NCBI RefSeq assembly: GCF_003284925.1
Contig: NZ_QMEX01000004.1
Span: 37,610 to 101,609, forward strand
Source: Mycolicibacter senuensis
GTDB taxonomy: Bacteria; Actinomycetota; Actinomycetes; Mycobacteriales; Mycobacteriaceae
Reading direction: 5' to 3'
DNA length: 64,000 nucleotides
Numbering within the stretch: the stretch's first letter is position 1; every line of letters begins with the position of its first letter. This document shows positions 8,633 to 17,369 of the stretch, piece by piece. The notes under the pieces were generated by a model. That model had not been told where the DNA came from and did no database searches. It saw nothing but the letters and a program-made list of their open reading frames with translations. Both the position numbers and the translations under genes were made by a program.

Positions 8633-8778
8633 GTGACTCGCTGCTGGCCGATGCTGTGGCCACCGCAGCTGGCGCAGGGCAGCGTCCGCAGCAGCAGGTG
8701 CCCCTCGCCGGGCACCGGGTCGGCGGTCTCGCGGACGGTCAGTCCGCCCTCGTTGAGCACCACAGCGCGCATCGTCAT
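8626..8778 (-). pseudogene. Zinc alcohol dehydrogenase N-terminal stump
   Basis: ATG 8778 (with a second ATG at 8772, preceded by CCGGAG) opens a frame reading MTMRAVVLNEGGLTVRETAD and then LRTLPCASCG. This is the start of a zinc-dependent medium-chain dehydrogenase, including the first catalytic Cys region. After about 40 residues it degenerates and stops with TGA inside the epimerase start (8628-8626). The remaining 300 or so residues of such an enzyme are absent. It looks like the front end left by a deletion. Confidence 0.65.
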
Positions 8779-8875
8779 TCTCCGGTAACAGCTCCCAATC
8801 CTTCGTGTCGATCGCGGTCGCATACCGCAGCAGGACATCGGTGATGTCGGCTTTCGCAGCGTCCTGGCCAGTCAT
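8777..8875 (-). pseudogene. SnoaL-like N-terminal stump
   Basis: ATG 8875 overlaps the IclR stop as ATGA and reads MTGQDAAKADITDVLLRYA followed by IDTKDWELL. This is the typical opening of SnoaL-like proteins and resembles the intact one at 3257-3745 (DTKDWAAWRALF). After about 31 residues the family resemblance ends, exactly where the ribosome-binding site and start of the alcohol dehydrogenase stump begin. About 100 residues are missing. The ATGA coupling suggests it was once a working gene in this operon. Confidence 0.65.
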
Positions 8876-9768
8876 GCTGGATCCTTCCTTGCCACCCACA
8901 ATGATTCGATGCGCGTCGCGGTCTCCCGCACGGCCGCGCCCAAATCGCTGACCTCTGCCGGAGTCATCGTCGCGAACGGGGACGCCCCCACCGACATGGT
9001 GACCGTGCCATCCGCGTCGTGGATCGGTGCGGCCACGTTGGCGACCCGGTGCTCAGTGCTGTCGAGCTCACCCGGCAGGTAGTCCACCACCGTCAGGTCG
9101 GCGAAGGCGCTGGCCAGCCGGGCGGTGATCTCGTCGGGCTCGCCCTCGGCGGCCAGCGCCTGCAGCGCCGAATAGACCCGGACATATTCGCGGCTCATCC
9201 GCTCGATCGCGTACCCGCGGCTGCGCACTTCGTCGAGCACCGCACTCAGCCGCCGGCGCAGGCGCGGTGAGGGGGCGCCCAATCCGCCTAGCCACTCTCG
9301 CTTGACCTGGTCGCCGGCCTCGGCGACGAACTCCCGGCAGAACGGGGCCACTATCGGCATCCGGAACCCGACACTGACCAGCGGTGCCGCCAGTGATTCG
9401 CCGACGGTGTCGGTCACCACCACCGTCGGTCCCTGCCGGGCACCCAGCACGACCTGCATGCCTACGGTGTCGGAGAGCCGCTGCAGTTCCGGGCGAAACG
9501 CCGCCTTGTTGACCGGCCGGGTCAGCGCGGCCAGCGCGGGCCCCCATGAGTAACCGCCGGAGTGCCGGTCACGCACGATCCACTGCCGAGCCGCCAACGT
9601 GGTGACGATCGCGTGGCAGGTCCCGTGACTGATATGGAGAATCCGGGCGATCTCCGACAGCGAGAAGCCGCGTTCGGGATCAGACGCCAACAGTTCCAGA
9701 ATCCTGATCACCCGCTCGGTCGGCGGCGACGACACCGGCCGGCCGGGCTCGCCGACATTCGCCGTCAT
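8872..9768 (-). CDS. IclR-family transcriptional regulator
   Basis: 298 residues. An N-terminal winged helix-turn-helix occupies about residues 17-75 (TERVIRILELLASD, SLSEIARILHISHGTCHAIV), followed by a C-terminal IclR effector domain (VVLGARQGPTVVVTDTVGES, FCREFVAEAG). IclR proteins sense small organic acids or CoA-pathway metabolites. It sits inside a catabolic gene run, 1 base after the SDR stop, so it is probably an operon member regulating the local genes. No operator could be assigned to it. Confidence 0.9.
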   Translation of the reverse strand: MTANVGEPGRPVSSPPTERVIRILELLASDPERGFSLSEIARILHISHGTCHAIVTTLAARQWIVRDRHSGGYSWGPALAALTRPVNKAAFRPELQRLSDTVGMQVVLGARQGPTVVVTDTVGESLAAPLVSVGFRMPIVAPFCREFVAEAGDQVKREWLGGLGAPSPRLRRRLSAVLDEVRSRGYAIERMSREYVRVYSALQALAAEGEPDEITARLASAFADLTVVDYLPGELDSTEHRVANVAAPIHDADGTVTMSVGASPFATMTPAEVSDLGAAVRETATRIESLWVARKDPA

Positions 9769-9769
9769 A

Positions 9770-10603
9770 TCAGGCGTTTTCGGTGGCTAAACGCGCGCGC
9801 TCGCGCACCGAGGCGACCACTCCACCGTCGTTGAGGATATCGGTCCCGGTGAGGTAACCCGCCTGGTCGCTGGCGCAGAACGCCAGCAGTTCCGCCATCT
9901 CTTCGGGCTTGCCCCAGCGCGGGACCGCGGCGTCGGCGACCAGCGCACCCGCGCCGGCCTGTTCCTCCAACCGGCCCATCTCGGTGTCGATCGACCCCGG
10001 CGAGACGGAGACGATGCGTAGTCCGCGGCCGTTGAACCGTTCCGCCTGCGCACTGCTGTACCAGCGCACGAACGCCTTGCTCACGGCATAGGCGATACCC
10101 GAGCGCACCTCCGCCGGCATCGGCTCGCAGACCGCCGCCATATCGGCGAGGAAGGAGTCGGCTTCGCGCAGCGCCGCCGGGAATTTGCCGACCGGGATCA
10201 GTTCCTCCGGCAACAGGTGCGCGGCCATCGACGCCACATTGACGATCGCAGCCCCTTCGGGCGCAACGCCGTAGAACGCCTCGTTGACGTTCAGCGTGCC
10301 GATCGCGTTGGTCCGCATGACGTAATCGGCCTCACCCATGCTCGGGCTGACCCCGGCGGCGTGGATCACCGAGGCGATCGGCCCGACGGCGGCTGCGGTG
10401 TCGAAGAGCCGTGCGACGGCGTCGGGGTCGGTGACGTCACCGTTGATGACCGTGACATCAAGGTCCTTCAGCGCGGCGACCGCGGCGTCCAGCCGGTCCT
10501 GCCGGACATCGCAGAGCACCACCGCATGATCGCGTCCGACGACCTTCGCGGTGGCCACACCCATACCTCCTGCACCGCCGGTGATCACCGATACCTTTGA
10601 CAT
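9770..10603 (-). CDS. SDR family oxidoreductase
   Basis: 277 residues. The cofactor motif is TGGAGGMG at residues 8-15, then NVASM for the catalytic Ser and YAVSK for Tyr/Lys. An insertion of about 40 residues between Ser and Tyr (LLPEELIPVGKFPAALREAD) is typical of 3-alpha-hydroxysteroid-dehydrogenase-like SDRs. It probably interconverts an alcohol and a ketone with NAD(P). It lies 7 bases after the next SDR and 1 base before IclR, clearly one transcription unit. Confidence 0.88.
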   Translation of the reverse strand: MSKVSVITGGAGGMGVATAKVVGRDHAVVLCDVRQDRLDAAVAALKDLDVTVINGDVTDPDAVARLFDTAAAVGPIASVIHAAGVSPSMGEADYVMRTNAIGTLNVNEAFYGVAPEGAAIVNVASMAAHLLPEELIPVGKFPAALREADSFLADMAAVCEPMPAEVRSGIAYAVSKAFVRWYSSAQAERFNGRGLRIVSVSPGSIDTEMGRLEEQAGAGALVADAAVPRWGKPEEMAELLAFCASDQAGYLTGTDILNDGGVVASVRERARLATENA

Positions 10604-10610
10604 GACTCCC

Positions 10611-11426
10611 TCACTTCCCCATGGCGGCGCTGATCGCCTGGGCCATGAACGCGACCGACTCGTTGCGGCCCATCGAAGCGAATAACTGTGCCGCGCCGGT
10701 GATCTCGTCGCCGACGTACACCGTGGGTCCGTTGCTGAGGTTGTTCAGTGCCGTGGCCACCGCCCGCTCGACGGGCGCGGCGCCGGGCGGCACCTGTTCT
10801 GTCGACCCGATCTGGCCGCGTTCGTGCTCGAGCCGCCGCAGCGCCGGGGTATCGGTCTTGCCCAGGATCAGGCCGATCACGTCGACGCCGGTGTCACGCA
10901 ACTCGCACCAGAGTGCCTCGGCGAACACCATGTCAAAGGCTTTGGACGCACCGTAGACCACCATGTTGGGGCCGCCGACGAAGCCGGCACCCGAGCCCAG
11001 GATCACGATGGCGCCCGCCCCGCGCTGAACCATGGCCGGGGCAAGGGCATGGCAGAGCTGCATCGGCCCGACGCAGTTGCGCTGCACCATCGCCTCGGCC
11101 GCCGTAATCGTGTTGTCGAGAAAGGGTTTGAAGTCGGGGTCGGCGCCGGCGCAATACACCAGGAACCCGATGTCCAAGTCGCTCGCCGTGTCGATCACGG
11201 TGTTCGCCGCGCCGGGTTCGGTGAGATCGACCGCCACGGTTCGGGTTTGGACGCCATGACGTTGCGCGATCCCGGTAGCGACCTCGGCGAGCAGCTGCCG
11301 GCGGCGCGCCACGAGCACGACGTTGAGCCCACCTTCGGCCAGCGCCTCGGCGAAAGCCGCGCCGACGCCGTCAGAGGCGCCGACGATCAGCGCCCACGGC
11401 CCGTACTTGCCGACATCGACCGTCAC
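10611..11426 (-). CDS. SDR family oxidoreductase
   Basis: 271 residues from GTG 11426. The motif GASDGVGAAFA (residues 17-27), NVVLVARR, VILGSGAG and YGASK show a classical SDR of the DltE / 17-beta-HSD12-like type. No Shine-Dalgarno is visible, and TATCGT lies 8 bases upstream of the GTG, so the mRNA may be leaderless. A TTCGA-N8-TCGAA inverted repeat (11430-11447) sits at the start and could be a regulator site; this is weak. The upstream amidohydrolase ends 90 bases away, so the gene may have its own promoter. Confidence 0.86.
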   Translation of the reverse strand: MTVDVGKYGPWALIVGASDGVGAAFAEALAEGGLNVVLVARRRQLLAEVATGIAQRHGVQTRTVAVDLTEPGAANTVIDTASDLDIGFLVYCAGADPDFKPFLDNTITAAEAMVQRNCVGPMQLCHALAPAMVQRGAGAIVILGSGAGFVGGPNMVVYGASKAFDMVFAEALWCELRDTGVDVIGLILGKTDTPALRRLEHERGQIGSTEQVPPGAAPVERAVATALNNLSNGPTVYVGDEITGAAQLFASMGRNESVAFMAQAISAAMGK

Positions 11427-11516
11427 ATTTTCGAACGATACGTCGAATATCCGACGCAGGCAAGATCAGCGGCCCGCAGCGAACCGGGGTCCCGCACCAG
11501 CGGCGGCAGATTGAAG

Positions 11517-12779
11517 TCAAGCTTTGGCCAGCTGCTTCTCGGCGTACCGGCGCGCCCACTCGGCACGCGGCCGGATCGAGACGTCGACATCGGTGGCCTT
11601 CGCGCGCAGCGCACCCACCGTCGCCTGCTCGCGCGGGGTATGGGCGAACGGATCCCAGCTGAAGAACCGCGCGGAGTTCTGCCAGGTGATCTTGTTGATG
11701 TCGGAGTCGTCGGCACCGGCGGCCTCCAACTCGGCGAGCACCTGTTCGGGTGCGTCCGGCCAGAAGCAGTCCGAGTGCGGGTAGTCGCACTCCCAGGCGA
11801 TGATGTCGATACCGATCTCGTGGCGCAGCTTTAGCGAGGTCTTGTCGGTGACGTAGCAGGCCAGCGAGTGCTCCCGGAACACCTCCGAGGGCAGCTTGTC
11901 GCCGAAGTCACGGCGCAGCCACTTCTGGTTGGTGTAGTGCCGGTCGCTGCGGTCCAGGTAGAACGGGATCCAGCCGATGCCGCCCTCGGAGAACGCGAAC
12001 TTCAGATTCGGGTAGTTGCGCATCGCCGGGCCCCACAGCAGGTCCTGGGCGCACATCGCCGAGATCTGGGTGGCCAGGATGATCATGTTGTCGATCGGGG
12101 CGTTGGGGGCCATGCTGATCGCACCGAAGCCGGTGCCGATGTGCAGGCACATCACCACGTCTTCCTCCGACAACGTGCGGAACACCGGCCCCCAGTAGTC
12201 CTCGTCGTGATAGCTGGGCAGGCCCTCCAGGTGCGGCAGTTCGGGCATGGTGACCGCCCGGCAGCCCTTGGCCGCCACCCGGCGGATCTCCGCGCACATC
12301 GCTTCGGGATTCCAGGTCGGCAGGATCGCGATCGGGATGAACCGGCCCGGCGCCGAGCCCGCCCATTCGTCGATGTGCCAGTCGTTGTAGGCCGACACCA
12401 TCACCAGCGTGACGTTCTCGCGGGTCATGTTGAGGTGGCGCGCGGAGAACCCGGTGAAGGTCGGGAAGCACATCGAGGCGAGGATGCCGTTGCGGTTCAT
12501 GTCGCGGACGCGCTCGTGCACGTCGTAGGCGCCGGGGCGCATCTCGGCGAACCCGGCGGGGTCTCGGCCCCACTCCTCGGCCGGCCACGACACCACCGCG
12601 TTGAGCCCGCTGACCCCTTGCGGGCGGCCCTGGTACATCCACTGGTCGACACCCTTGTCGTCGGTGACGACGATGGGTGCCTCGTCCTTGTATTTGGCGG
12701 GCACGTGACGCAGGAACATGTCCGGCGGCTCCACCACGTGATCGTCGATGCTGACCAGGATCAAGTCGTCGATGTTCAT
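11517..12779 (-). CDS. Amidohydrolase_2 family metal-dependent hydrolase
   Basis: 420 residues from ATG 12779 (MNIDDLILVSIDDHVVEPPD). An in-frame ATG at 12854 lies within the divergent AraC gene and is unlikely. Metal-site features are SIDDHVVEP at the N-terminus, LHIGTGFGAI in the middle, FSEGGIGWIPFYLDRSD, and ECDYPHSDCFWPDAPE with the C-terminal Asp. It is a more distant relative of the other four amidohydrolases in the window. It diverges from the AraC gene with only 25 bases between start codons, so the regulator probably controls it. Substrate unknown. Confidence 0.9.
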   Translation of the reverse strand: MNIDDLILVSIDDHVVEPPDMFLRHVPAKYKDEAPIVVTDDKGVDQWMYQGRPQGVSGLNAVVSWPAEEWGRDPAGFAEMRPGAYDVHERVRDMNRNGILASMCFPTFTGFSARHLNMTRENVTLVMVSAYNDWHIDEWAGSAPGRFIPIAILPTWNPEAMCAEIRRVAAKGCRAVTMPELPHLEGLPSYHDEDYWGPVFRTLSEEDVVMCLHIGTGFGAISMAPNAPIDNMIILATQISAMCAQDLLWGPAMRNYPNLKFAFSEGGIGWIPFYLDRSDRHYTNQKWLRRDFGDKLPSEVFREHSLACYVTDKTSLKLRHEIGIDIIAWECDYPHSDCFWPDAPEQVLAELEAAGADDSDINKITWQNSARFFSWDPFAHTPREQATVGALRAKATDVDVSIRPRAEWARRYAEKQLAKA

Positions 12780-12804
12780 ACCTCTACTAGTACCCTGGAA
12801 AACC

Positions 12805-13623
12805 GTGACCGTCTCCGCGCGTTCGGCCATAGACTTTGCAGAACCGGCCAACATCGATCTGCGTCGGGGCGGTCGTGCCCGCGCCGGCAGCTATCTCTAC
12901 GAGGGGCAGCATCTGGTCACCGGGTGGCACTCCCATGAGATGCACCAGATCGAGTACGCCGTCGGCGGGGTGGTGGAGGTCGAGACCGCCGCGGCGCACT
13001 ACCTGTTGCCGCCGCAGCAGGCGGCCTGGATTCCGGCGGGGCTGGAGCATCAGGCCGTCATGCGCCCGGAGGTGCGCACCGTGGCAGTGATGTTCGACCC
13101 GGAACTGGTCGCGCACGCCGGTGATCGCGCCCGCATCCTGACCGTCTCGCCGCTGATCCGGGAGATGATGTTGTACTCGCTGCGCTGGCCGATCGAGCGA
13201 TCCGACGGCGACACGGTCTCCGACGACTTCTTCCGCACGCTGGGTCATCTGGTCTCGGCCGCGCTCGACCACGAGGCCCCGCTGAGCCTACCGGTGTCCG
13301 ATCACCCGATCGTGGGCCCGGCCATGGTCTACACCAAGGCGCATCTCGCCTCGGCGACCGCGGCCGAGGTGAGCCGCGCTGTCGCGGTCTCCGAGCGCAC
13401 GCTGCGCCGGCAGTTCGAAGCGGTGACCGGGATGTCGTGGCGGACGTATCTGCTGCACGCCCGGATGCTGCAGGCGATGGCGCTGCTGGCGGCGCCCGAT
13501 CAGGGGGTGCAGCAGACGGCGACGGCCGTTGGATTCGACAGCCTGTCCGCGTTCACTCGAGCGTTCACCAGGTTCGCCGGCGAAGCGCCGTCGCGCTACC
13601 ACCGCCGGATCACGGCGGTTTAG
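12805..13623 (+). CDS. AraC-family transcriptional regulator
   Basis: 272 residues from GTG 12805; the frame is open further back, but only into the divergent gene. An N-terminal cupin-like sensor covers about residues 20-110 (HSHEMHQIEYAVGG, WIPAGLEHQ). A C-terminal double helix-turn-helix covers about 175-270, with VSERTLRRQFEAVTGMSW, TATAVGFDSLSAFTRAF and APSRYHRR. It likely regulates the divergent amidohydrolase-SDR genes through the 25-base intergene, which contains the palindrome TACTAGTA. The stop TAG (13621-13623) lies inside the first copy of the 57-bp tandem repeat. Confidence 0.9.
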   Translation: MTVSARSAIDFAEPANIDLRRGGRARAGSYLYEGQHLVTGWHSHEMHQIEYAVGGVVEVETAAAHYLLPPQQAAWIPAGLEHQAVMRPEVRTVAVMFDPELVAHAGDRARILTVSPLIREMMLYSLRWPIERSDGDTVSDDFFRTLGHLVSAALDHEAPLSLPVSDHPIVGPAMVYTKAHLASATAAEVSRAVAVSERTLRRQFEAVTGMSWRTYLLHARMLQAMALLAAPDQGVQQTATAVGFDSLSAFTRAFTRFAGEAPSRYHRRITAV

Positions 13624-13794
13624 CGAGGCTCGACGCAGGAGAGCCGAAGCTGGAACCGCCGCGGGGGCACGGCGGTTTAGCGAGGCTCGACGCAGGAGAG
13701 CCGAAGCTGGAACCGCCGCGGGGGCACGGCGGTTTAGCGAGGCTCGACGCAGGAGAGCCGAAGCTGGAACCGCCGCGGGGGCACGACGGCTTGA
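13611..13794. repeat. 57-bp tandem repeat, three full copies plus a partial fourth
   Basis: Perfect 57-bp units at 13611-13667, 13668-13724 and 13725-13781, then a degenerate start of a fourth. Each unit contains CGGCGGTT and AACCGCCG, an 8-bp stem (13613-13620 with 13654-13661 in unit 1), plus an inner ggctc/gagcc stem, so every copy can fold into a hairpin. The first copy includes the AraC stop codon. The 57-bp period keeps several frames open, but nothing suggests translation. With 13795-13888 it makes up the 265-base gap before the CMD gene; I see no gene there. Confidence 0.9.
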
Positions 13795-13888
13795 CGACGC
13801 GGCGAATAGGCCGCCCGAGTGACGAGGCCTACTGAATAACCGTATCCTGCAACCAAACTGATCCACACCTAACCCAAGGGATGAGCGT

Positions 13889-14284
13889 ATGACGGACTGG
13901 CGTGCCAAAGGTCTTCGAGTTTTCCGGGAGATGCTGCCGGGCGTGCTGCCCGATGGCGACGTCGACTTCCACCACGGGTTCGCGCCGGAACTCATGGATA
14001 TCGGCGTCGAAGGCGTCTTCGGCCGGCTGTGGTCGCGCGAAGGCCTGGCACGCCGGGACCGCAGTCTGCTCACGCTGGGCATGCTGATAGCACTGGGCGC
14101 CGAAGATGAACTCGAGTCGCACTTCCGGATCGCCGAGCAGAATGGCCTGACCCGCGACGAACTGGCCGAAGTGGTCTATCACACCACCGGTTACGTCGGC
14201 TTCCCCGCTGCCAACGCGGCCAAGAAGGCGGCCCTACGGGCCTTCGCCAAGCGGGCCGACAACGGCGAAACCGCCGTCACTTGA
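13889..14284 (+). CDS. Carboxymuconolactone decarboxylase (CMD) family protein
   Basis: 131 residues, ATG 13889 preceded by AAGGGATGAG. A single CMD domain: LLTLGMLIALGAEDELESHF and then GLTRDELAEVVYHTTGYVGF with PAANAAKKA. There is no AhpD-type CxxC, so it is of the decarboxylase/lactonase-like group rather than the peroxidase group. Members with this length are often found in aromatic or CoA-ester catabolism with unproven roles. It converges on the ACAD at 14277 with an 8-base overlap. Its promoter region is the AT-richer stretch after the tandem repeat. Confidence 0.88.
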   Translation: MTDWRAKGLRVFREMLPGVLPDGDVDFHHGFAPELMDIGVEGVFGRLWSREGLARRDRSLLTLGMLIALGAEDELESHFRIAEQNGLTRDELAEVVYHTTGYVGFPAANAAKKAALRAFAKRADNGETAVT

Positions 14285-15449
14285 CCAGCGGCGGCGAATA
14301 ATTCGGCTTGCCCAGCCCGAGCACGTACTGGGCGATCATGTTCCGGAACACCTCCAGGGTGCCGCCGTAGATGCCGACCAGCGGAGCGAACCGGTAGACG
14401 TAGTCCGACGCACCGTCGTCGACGGCGCCGTCGGTGCCGATCGGCAGCGCCGACGCGCTGCCGAGCAGGTCCATCAGATCCGGTGACACGTCGCGCATCG
14501 CCTGCGCGAGCGCGACCCGGCCGAAGATGGACGGGGCCGACAGGGACGCCTCCACCCGGGCGGCGGCCCGACCGAGTCGGTAGGCCACCGAACGATCGTC
14601 GATGCGTCCCGACCGCCCGACGACCGCGCCGGCTCTGTCGACGGCCTCGGCCATGAAGCCGGCCTGGTGCATCATGATCGACACATCCTGTAGCCCGTCG
14701 GGATCGGCGTCCACAGCACCGTGTTCGACGTTGAGCGGTACGCGCAGCACCGTCCAGCCGCCGTTGACCTCCCCCAGCCGGTATTTGTCGTCGACGCGGA
14801 CATCGCTGTAGTAGACGATGTTGGTCCGGTCGCCGTCGACGGTGCGCAGGCCCTGGATCTCGATACCCGGGGAATTCAGTGGCACCAGGAACATCGTGAG
14901 GCTCTTGTGCTTTCGCGCTTCCGGGTCGGTGTTGGTGATCAGGAAGACGTACTGGCAGTTGTGGGCGCCGGTGGTGAACATCTTGGAGCCATTGATAATC
15001 CAGCTTGACCCATCGCGGACCGCCCGGGTTTTGCAGGTGGCGACGTCGGAGCCGCCTTCGGGTTCGGTGTAGCCCAGGCAGAGCCGGATGTGGCCGCTGA
15101 AGACGCCGGGCAGGATCTCCTCGCACAGCTCCGGCGAACCGAACGACGCCACCGAGCGCGCCACCATTGCGGTGGTCCCCCACGTCACCCAGGGCACGTG
15201 CGCGCGGCGCTTCTCCAGCTCCCAGATGCGTCGGCGCACCCGGGAGAAGCCGCCGTCGGCCTCGGTCTTCCATTCCTTTTCCAGGTAGCCGGCGGCGCCC
15301 AGCGCCAGGTGAACCCCTTCGTCGAAATTGTCTCCGGTCTCGCGGTCGCGGCGCTTGACGTCCTCGGTGACGTGGGTGGCGAGGAAGGTACGTGCCTCTT
15401 GGAGGAAAGCCAGGTCGTCGTCTGTCAGTTGCGGTCGGGAGAAGTCCAT
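14277..15449 (-). CDS. Acyl-CoA dehydrogenase, subunit of a probable heteromeric pair (large)
   Basis: 390 residues. I chose ATG 15449 (MDFSRPQLTDDDLAFLQEAR) with AGGACA upstream; a longer open frame runs back into the neighbouring gene. It has the FAD loop GYTEPEGGSDVA, INGSKMFTTGAHNC and the terminal GGTLEVFRNMIAQYVLGLG. It lies 13 bases after a shorter ACAD-like gene. Adjacent unequal ACADs of this kind in mycobacteria form alpha2beta2 enzymes with two FADs (ChsE1-ChsE2 type) acting on cyclic or branched CoA esters. It is the last gene of the operon starting at 21104. Confidence 0.9.
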   Translation of the reverse strand: MDFSRPQLTDDDLAFLQEARTFLATHVTEDVKRRDRETGDNFDEGVHLALGAAGYLEKEWKTEADGGFSRVRRRIWELEKRRAHVPWVTWGTTAMVARSVASFGSPELCEEILPGVFSGHIRLCLGYTEPEGGSDVATCKTRAVRDGSSWIINGSKMFTTGAHNCQYVFLITNTDPEARKHKSLTMFLVPLNSPGIEIQGLRTVDGDRTNIVYYSDVRVDDKYRLGEVNGGWTVLRVPLNVEHGAVDADPDGLQDVSIMMHQAGFMAEAVDRAGAVVGRSGRIDDRSVAYRLGRAAARVEASLSAPSIFGRVALAQAMRDVSPDLMDLLGSASALPIGTDGAVDDGASDYVYRFAPLVGIYGGTLEVFRNMIAQYVLGLGKPNYSPPLVK

Positions 15450-15462
15450 GATGTTCGGTGTC

Positions 15463-16518
15463 CTATTCGGCTGCGGGGTCGGCGGTTTCACGGGCGGCGA
15501 CGATCTCGGCGATGCGGCATGCGCTGGAACCGGGGTCGCCGCCGGCCAATGGCCAGCCGCGGGCCCGCACCAGATACGCCGTGGCCGCGGCCTCCGCCGA
15601 GACCCCGAGACCACCTTGGATGTGCACCGCCATGGTGGCGGCCTTGGCGGCTTCTTCGGCCATGAACACGAACGCCGAGGCGGCCAGCTCCGGCCGCTCA
15701 TCGGGCTCGTTGTCCATGAACCAGCCGGCGCGGTAGGCCAGATTGCGACCGCTGGCAACGGTGATGGCCATGTTGGCCAGCGGGTGTGAGATCGCCTGCA
15801 GGGTCCCGATCGGAACCCCGAGCGTGTAGCGGGTCTTGGCGAACTCCGCAGCAATCGTCATGGTCTGCTCCACCATCCCGACCAGCGCGGCGGCGGTCAG
15901 CAGCCGCCATTCATCCAGCGCCCGCTGGTATTCCGCGACGGCGTCGGCACCTTCGGCCAGCACGGTCCGGGCGTCGGCGGTGTCGGGGTCGATCCAGGCC
16001 ATCGGCAGCCGGCCGATGTTGTCGACGGTCGCCGGCCGGGTATCGAAGACCAGGCGGACGATCTGGTCACCGTCGCGGACGATGATCTCGTCGGCGACCG
16101 AACCGGTGGGCAGCAGCCGCGGGCCCACAGCGCTGTCCTGATGCGGGTCGAACGCGACCAAGCGTGTCCCGGTGACGATGTCGCCGTTCGACAGTGCGCC
16201 GAGCCGTTCCAGTAGCCGTGCGGCGCAGACATGGTCGATCCAGGGCACCGGCGCCAGCGCCCGGCCGATCTCCTCGGCGACCAGGGTGAGGTCCACCAGG
16301 GTGGCGCCGTCGCCGCCGGCCGACTCCGGCAGCGCCATTGTGGTGGCGCCCATCGCGCACAGCCGCTCCCACAGATTCTTGTCGAAGCCGGATTCCTCGG
16401 CGGCACATACGGTTTCGATATCGCAGTGGGTGGTGAAGAACTGCTTGTAGGCGGCCTGCAGCGCCTGGTGATCCTCGGTCAGGCTGTAGTCCAGCCTGCG
16501 CAGCTCGAAACGGTCCAT
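15463..16518 (-). CDS. Acyl-CoA dehydrogenase, subunit of a probable heteromeric pair (small)
   Basis: 351 residues, shorter than a normal ACAD and with a reduced middle beta domain (FDTRPATVDNIGRLPMAWID). The N-terminal helical part (LTEDHQALQAAYKQFFTTH) and the C-terminal block KTRYTLGVPIGTLQAISHPL followed by GGLGVSAEAAATAYLVRARG are clear. It probably needs the 14277-15449 protein to build a full active site. Spacing to the upstream amidohydrolase is 1 base and to the partner 13 bases. Confidence 0.88.
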   Translation of the reverse strand: MDRFELRRLDYSLTEDHQALQAAYKQFFTTHCDIETVCAAEESGFDKNLWERLCAMGATTMALPESAGGDGATLVDLTLVAEEIGRALAPVPWIDHVCAARLLERLGALSNGDIVTGTRLVAFDPHQDSAVGPRLLPTGSVADEIIVRDGDQIVRLVFDTRPATVDNIGRLPMAWIDPDTADARTVLAEGADAVAEYQRALDEWRLLTAAALVGMVEQTMTIAAEFAKTRYTLGVPIGTLQAISHPLANMAITVASGRNLAYRAGWFMDNEPDERPELAASAFVFMAEEAAKAATMAVHIQGGLGVSAEAAATAYLVRARGWPLAGGDPGSSACRIAEIVAARETADPAAE

Positions 16519-16519
16519 A

Positions 16520-17359
16520 TCAGCTCTCGTGTTCGGGGACGCGCGGGTCGGTGAAGAAGAAGTCGTTGGCGTTGCGGTACAGGTACTTGTCCATCACCTC
16601 GTCAGGCAGGTCAAGTGCGCACGCTTCGGGCACCACGCGGTTCATCCGCAACACCGGCCAGTCGGAGGCGAAGATGATCTTGTCGGCGCCGCGGGTGCGC
16701 ATGTAGTGCAGCAGCGCCCCCGGCAACCGCTTCGGCGACCATGCCGACGTCATCAGTCGCAGGTTGCGGTATTTGATCAGCATGCGGATGGCAACGTCCC
16801 ACCAGGGGTCGGCACCGTGGATCATGCACAGCCGCAGTTCCGGGAAGCGCACGCAGACCCGATCCAGGTGAATCGGATGCTGGACTTCGCCGGGGATCGG
16901 CGGGCCGGGAATGCCGGTGTTGACGCATAACGGCAGATCCAGTTCTGCGCACTTGGCGTACAACGGATAGTAGACAGCGTCACTGGGCGGGTATTGGCCA
17001 TCGCCCCAGAAGCTGGGCCCCACCACGGCGTAGGCGACCGGCAGGTCCTTGACCACGGCCCTGAGTTCGCGCAGCGACGGTACCGGCCGTAACAGGTTCG
17101 CCCCGCCCATCGCCAGGGCGAAACGATCCGGCCTGTCCGCCACGAACTTTCGCGCGGTCACCGATGGCTTGGTGAGGTTGTCCATCAAGATGGCCTTGGC
17201 CACACCGTTGGCGTCCATCTCGTCGAGCAGCGCCGACATGTCGACCGGATCGAACATCGACGCCGGCCCCTTGAAGTACTCGTCGCGCGTCTTGCGCATC
17301 CAGGCCGGCTGTTCGCTTTCGCCGAAGTGCACATTGACCAGGCAGTCGATTGCTCTCAT
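16520..17359 (-). CDS. Short amidohydrolase_2 family protein
   Basis: 279 residues, about 130 shorter than its paralogs in this window. The start MRAIDCLVNVHFGE keeps only one His where the family usually has D-x-H-x-H-like ligands. CVNTGIPGPP and CMIHGADPWWD follow, and KIIFASDWPVLRMNRVV carries the C-terminal Asp. This shorter form resembles amidohydrolases that accompany steroid and terpenoid CoA genes. It sits between a CoA ligase and the ACAD pair (10 and 1 bases away), so it probably works on a pathway CoA intermediate or its free acid. Confidence 0.87.
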   Translation of the reverse strand: MRAIDCLVNVHFGESEQPAWMRKTRDEYFKGPASMFDPVDMSALLDEMDANGVAKAILMDNLTKPSVTARKFVADRPDRFALAMGGANLLRPVPSLRELRAVVKDLPVAYAVVGPSFWGDGQYPPSDAVYYPLYAKCAELDLPLCVNTGIPGPPIPGEVQHPIHLDRVCVRFPELRLCMIHGADPWWDVAIRMLIKYRNLRLMTSAWSPKRLPGALLHYMRTRGADKIIFASDWPVLRMNRVVPEACALDLPDEVMDKYLYRNANDFFFTDPRVPEHES

Positions 17360-17369
17360 GTTGGCTCTC

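Noticed and set aside
13611..13794. CRISPR array
   Set aside because: Units are contiguous with no unique spacers, and there are no cas genes.
13437..14082. Repeat proteins encoded by the 57-bp tandem repeat
   Set aside because: Several frames on both strands stay open only because 57 is divisible by 3. None has a good start site, and the AraC gene ends inside the first copy.
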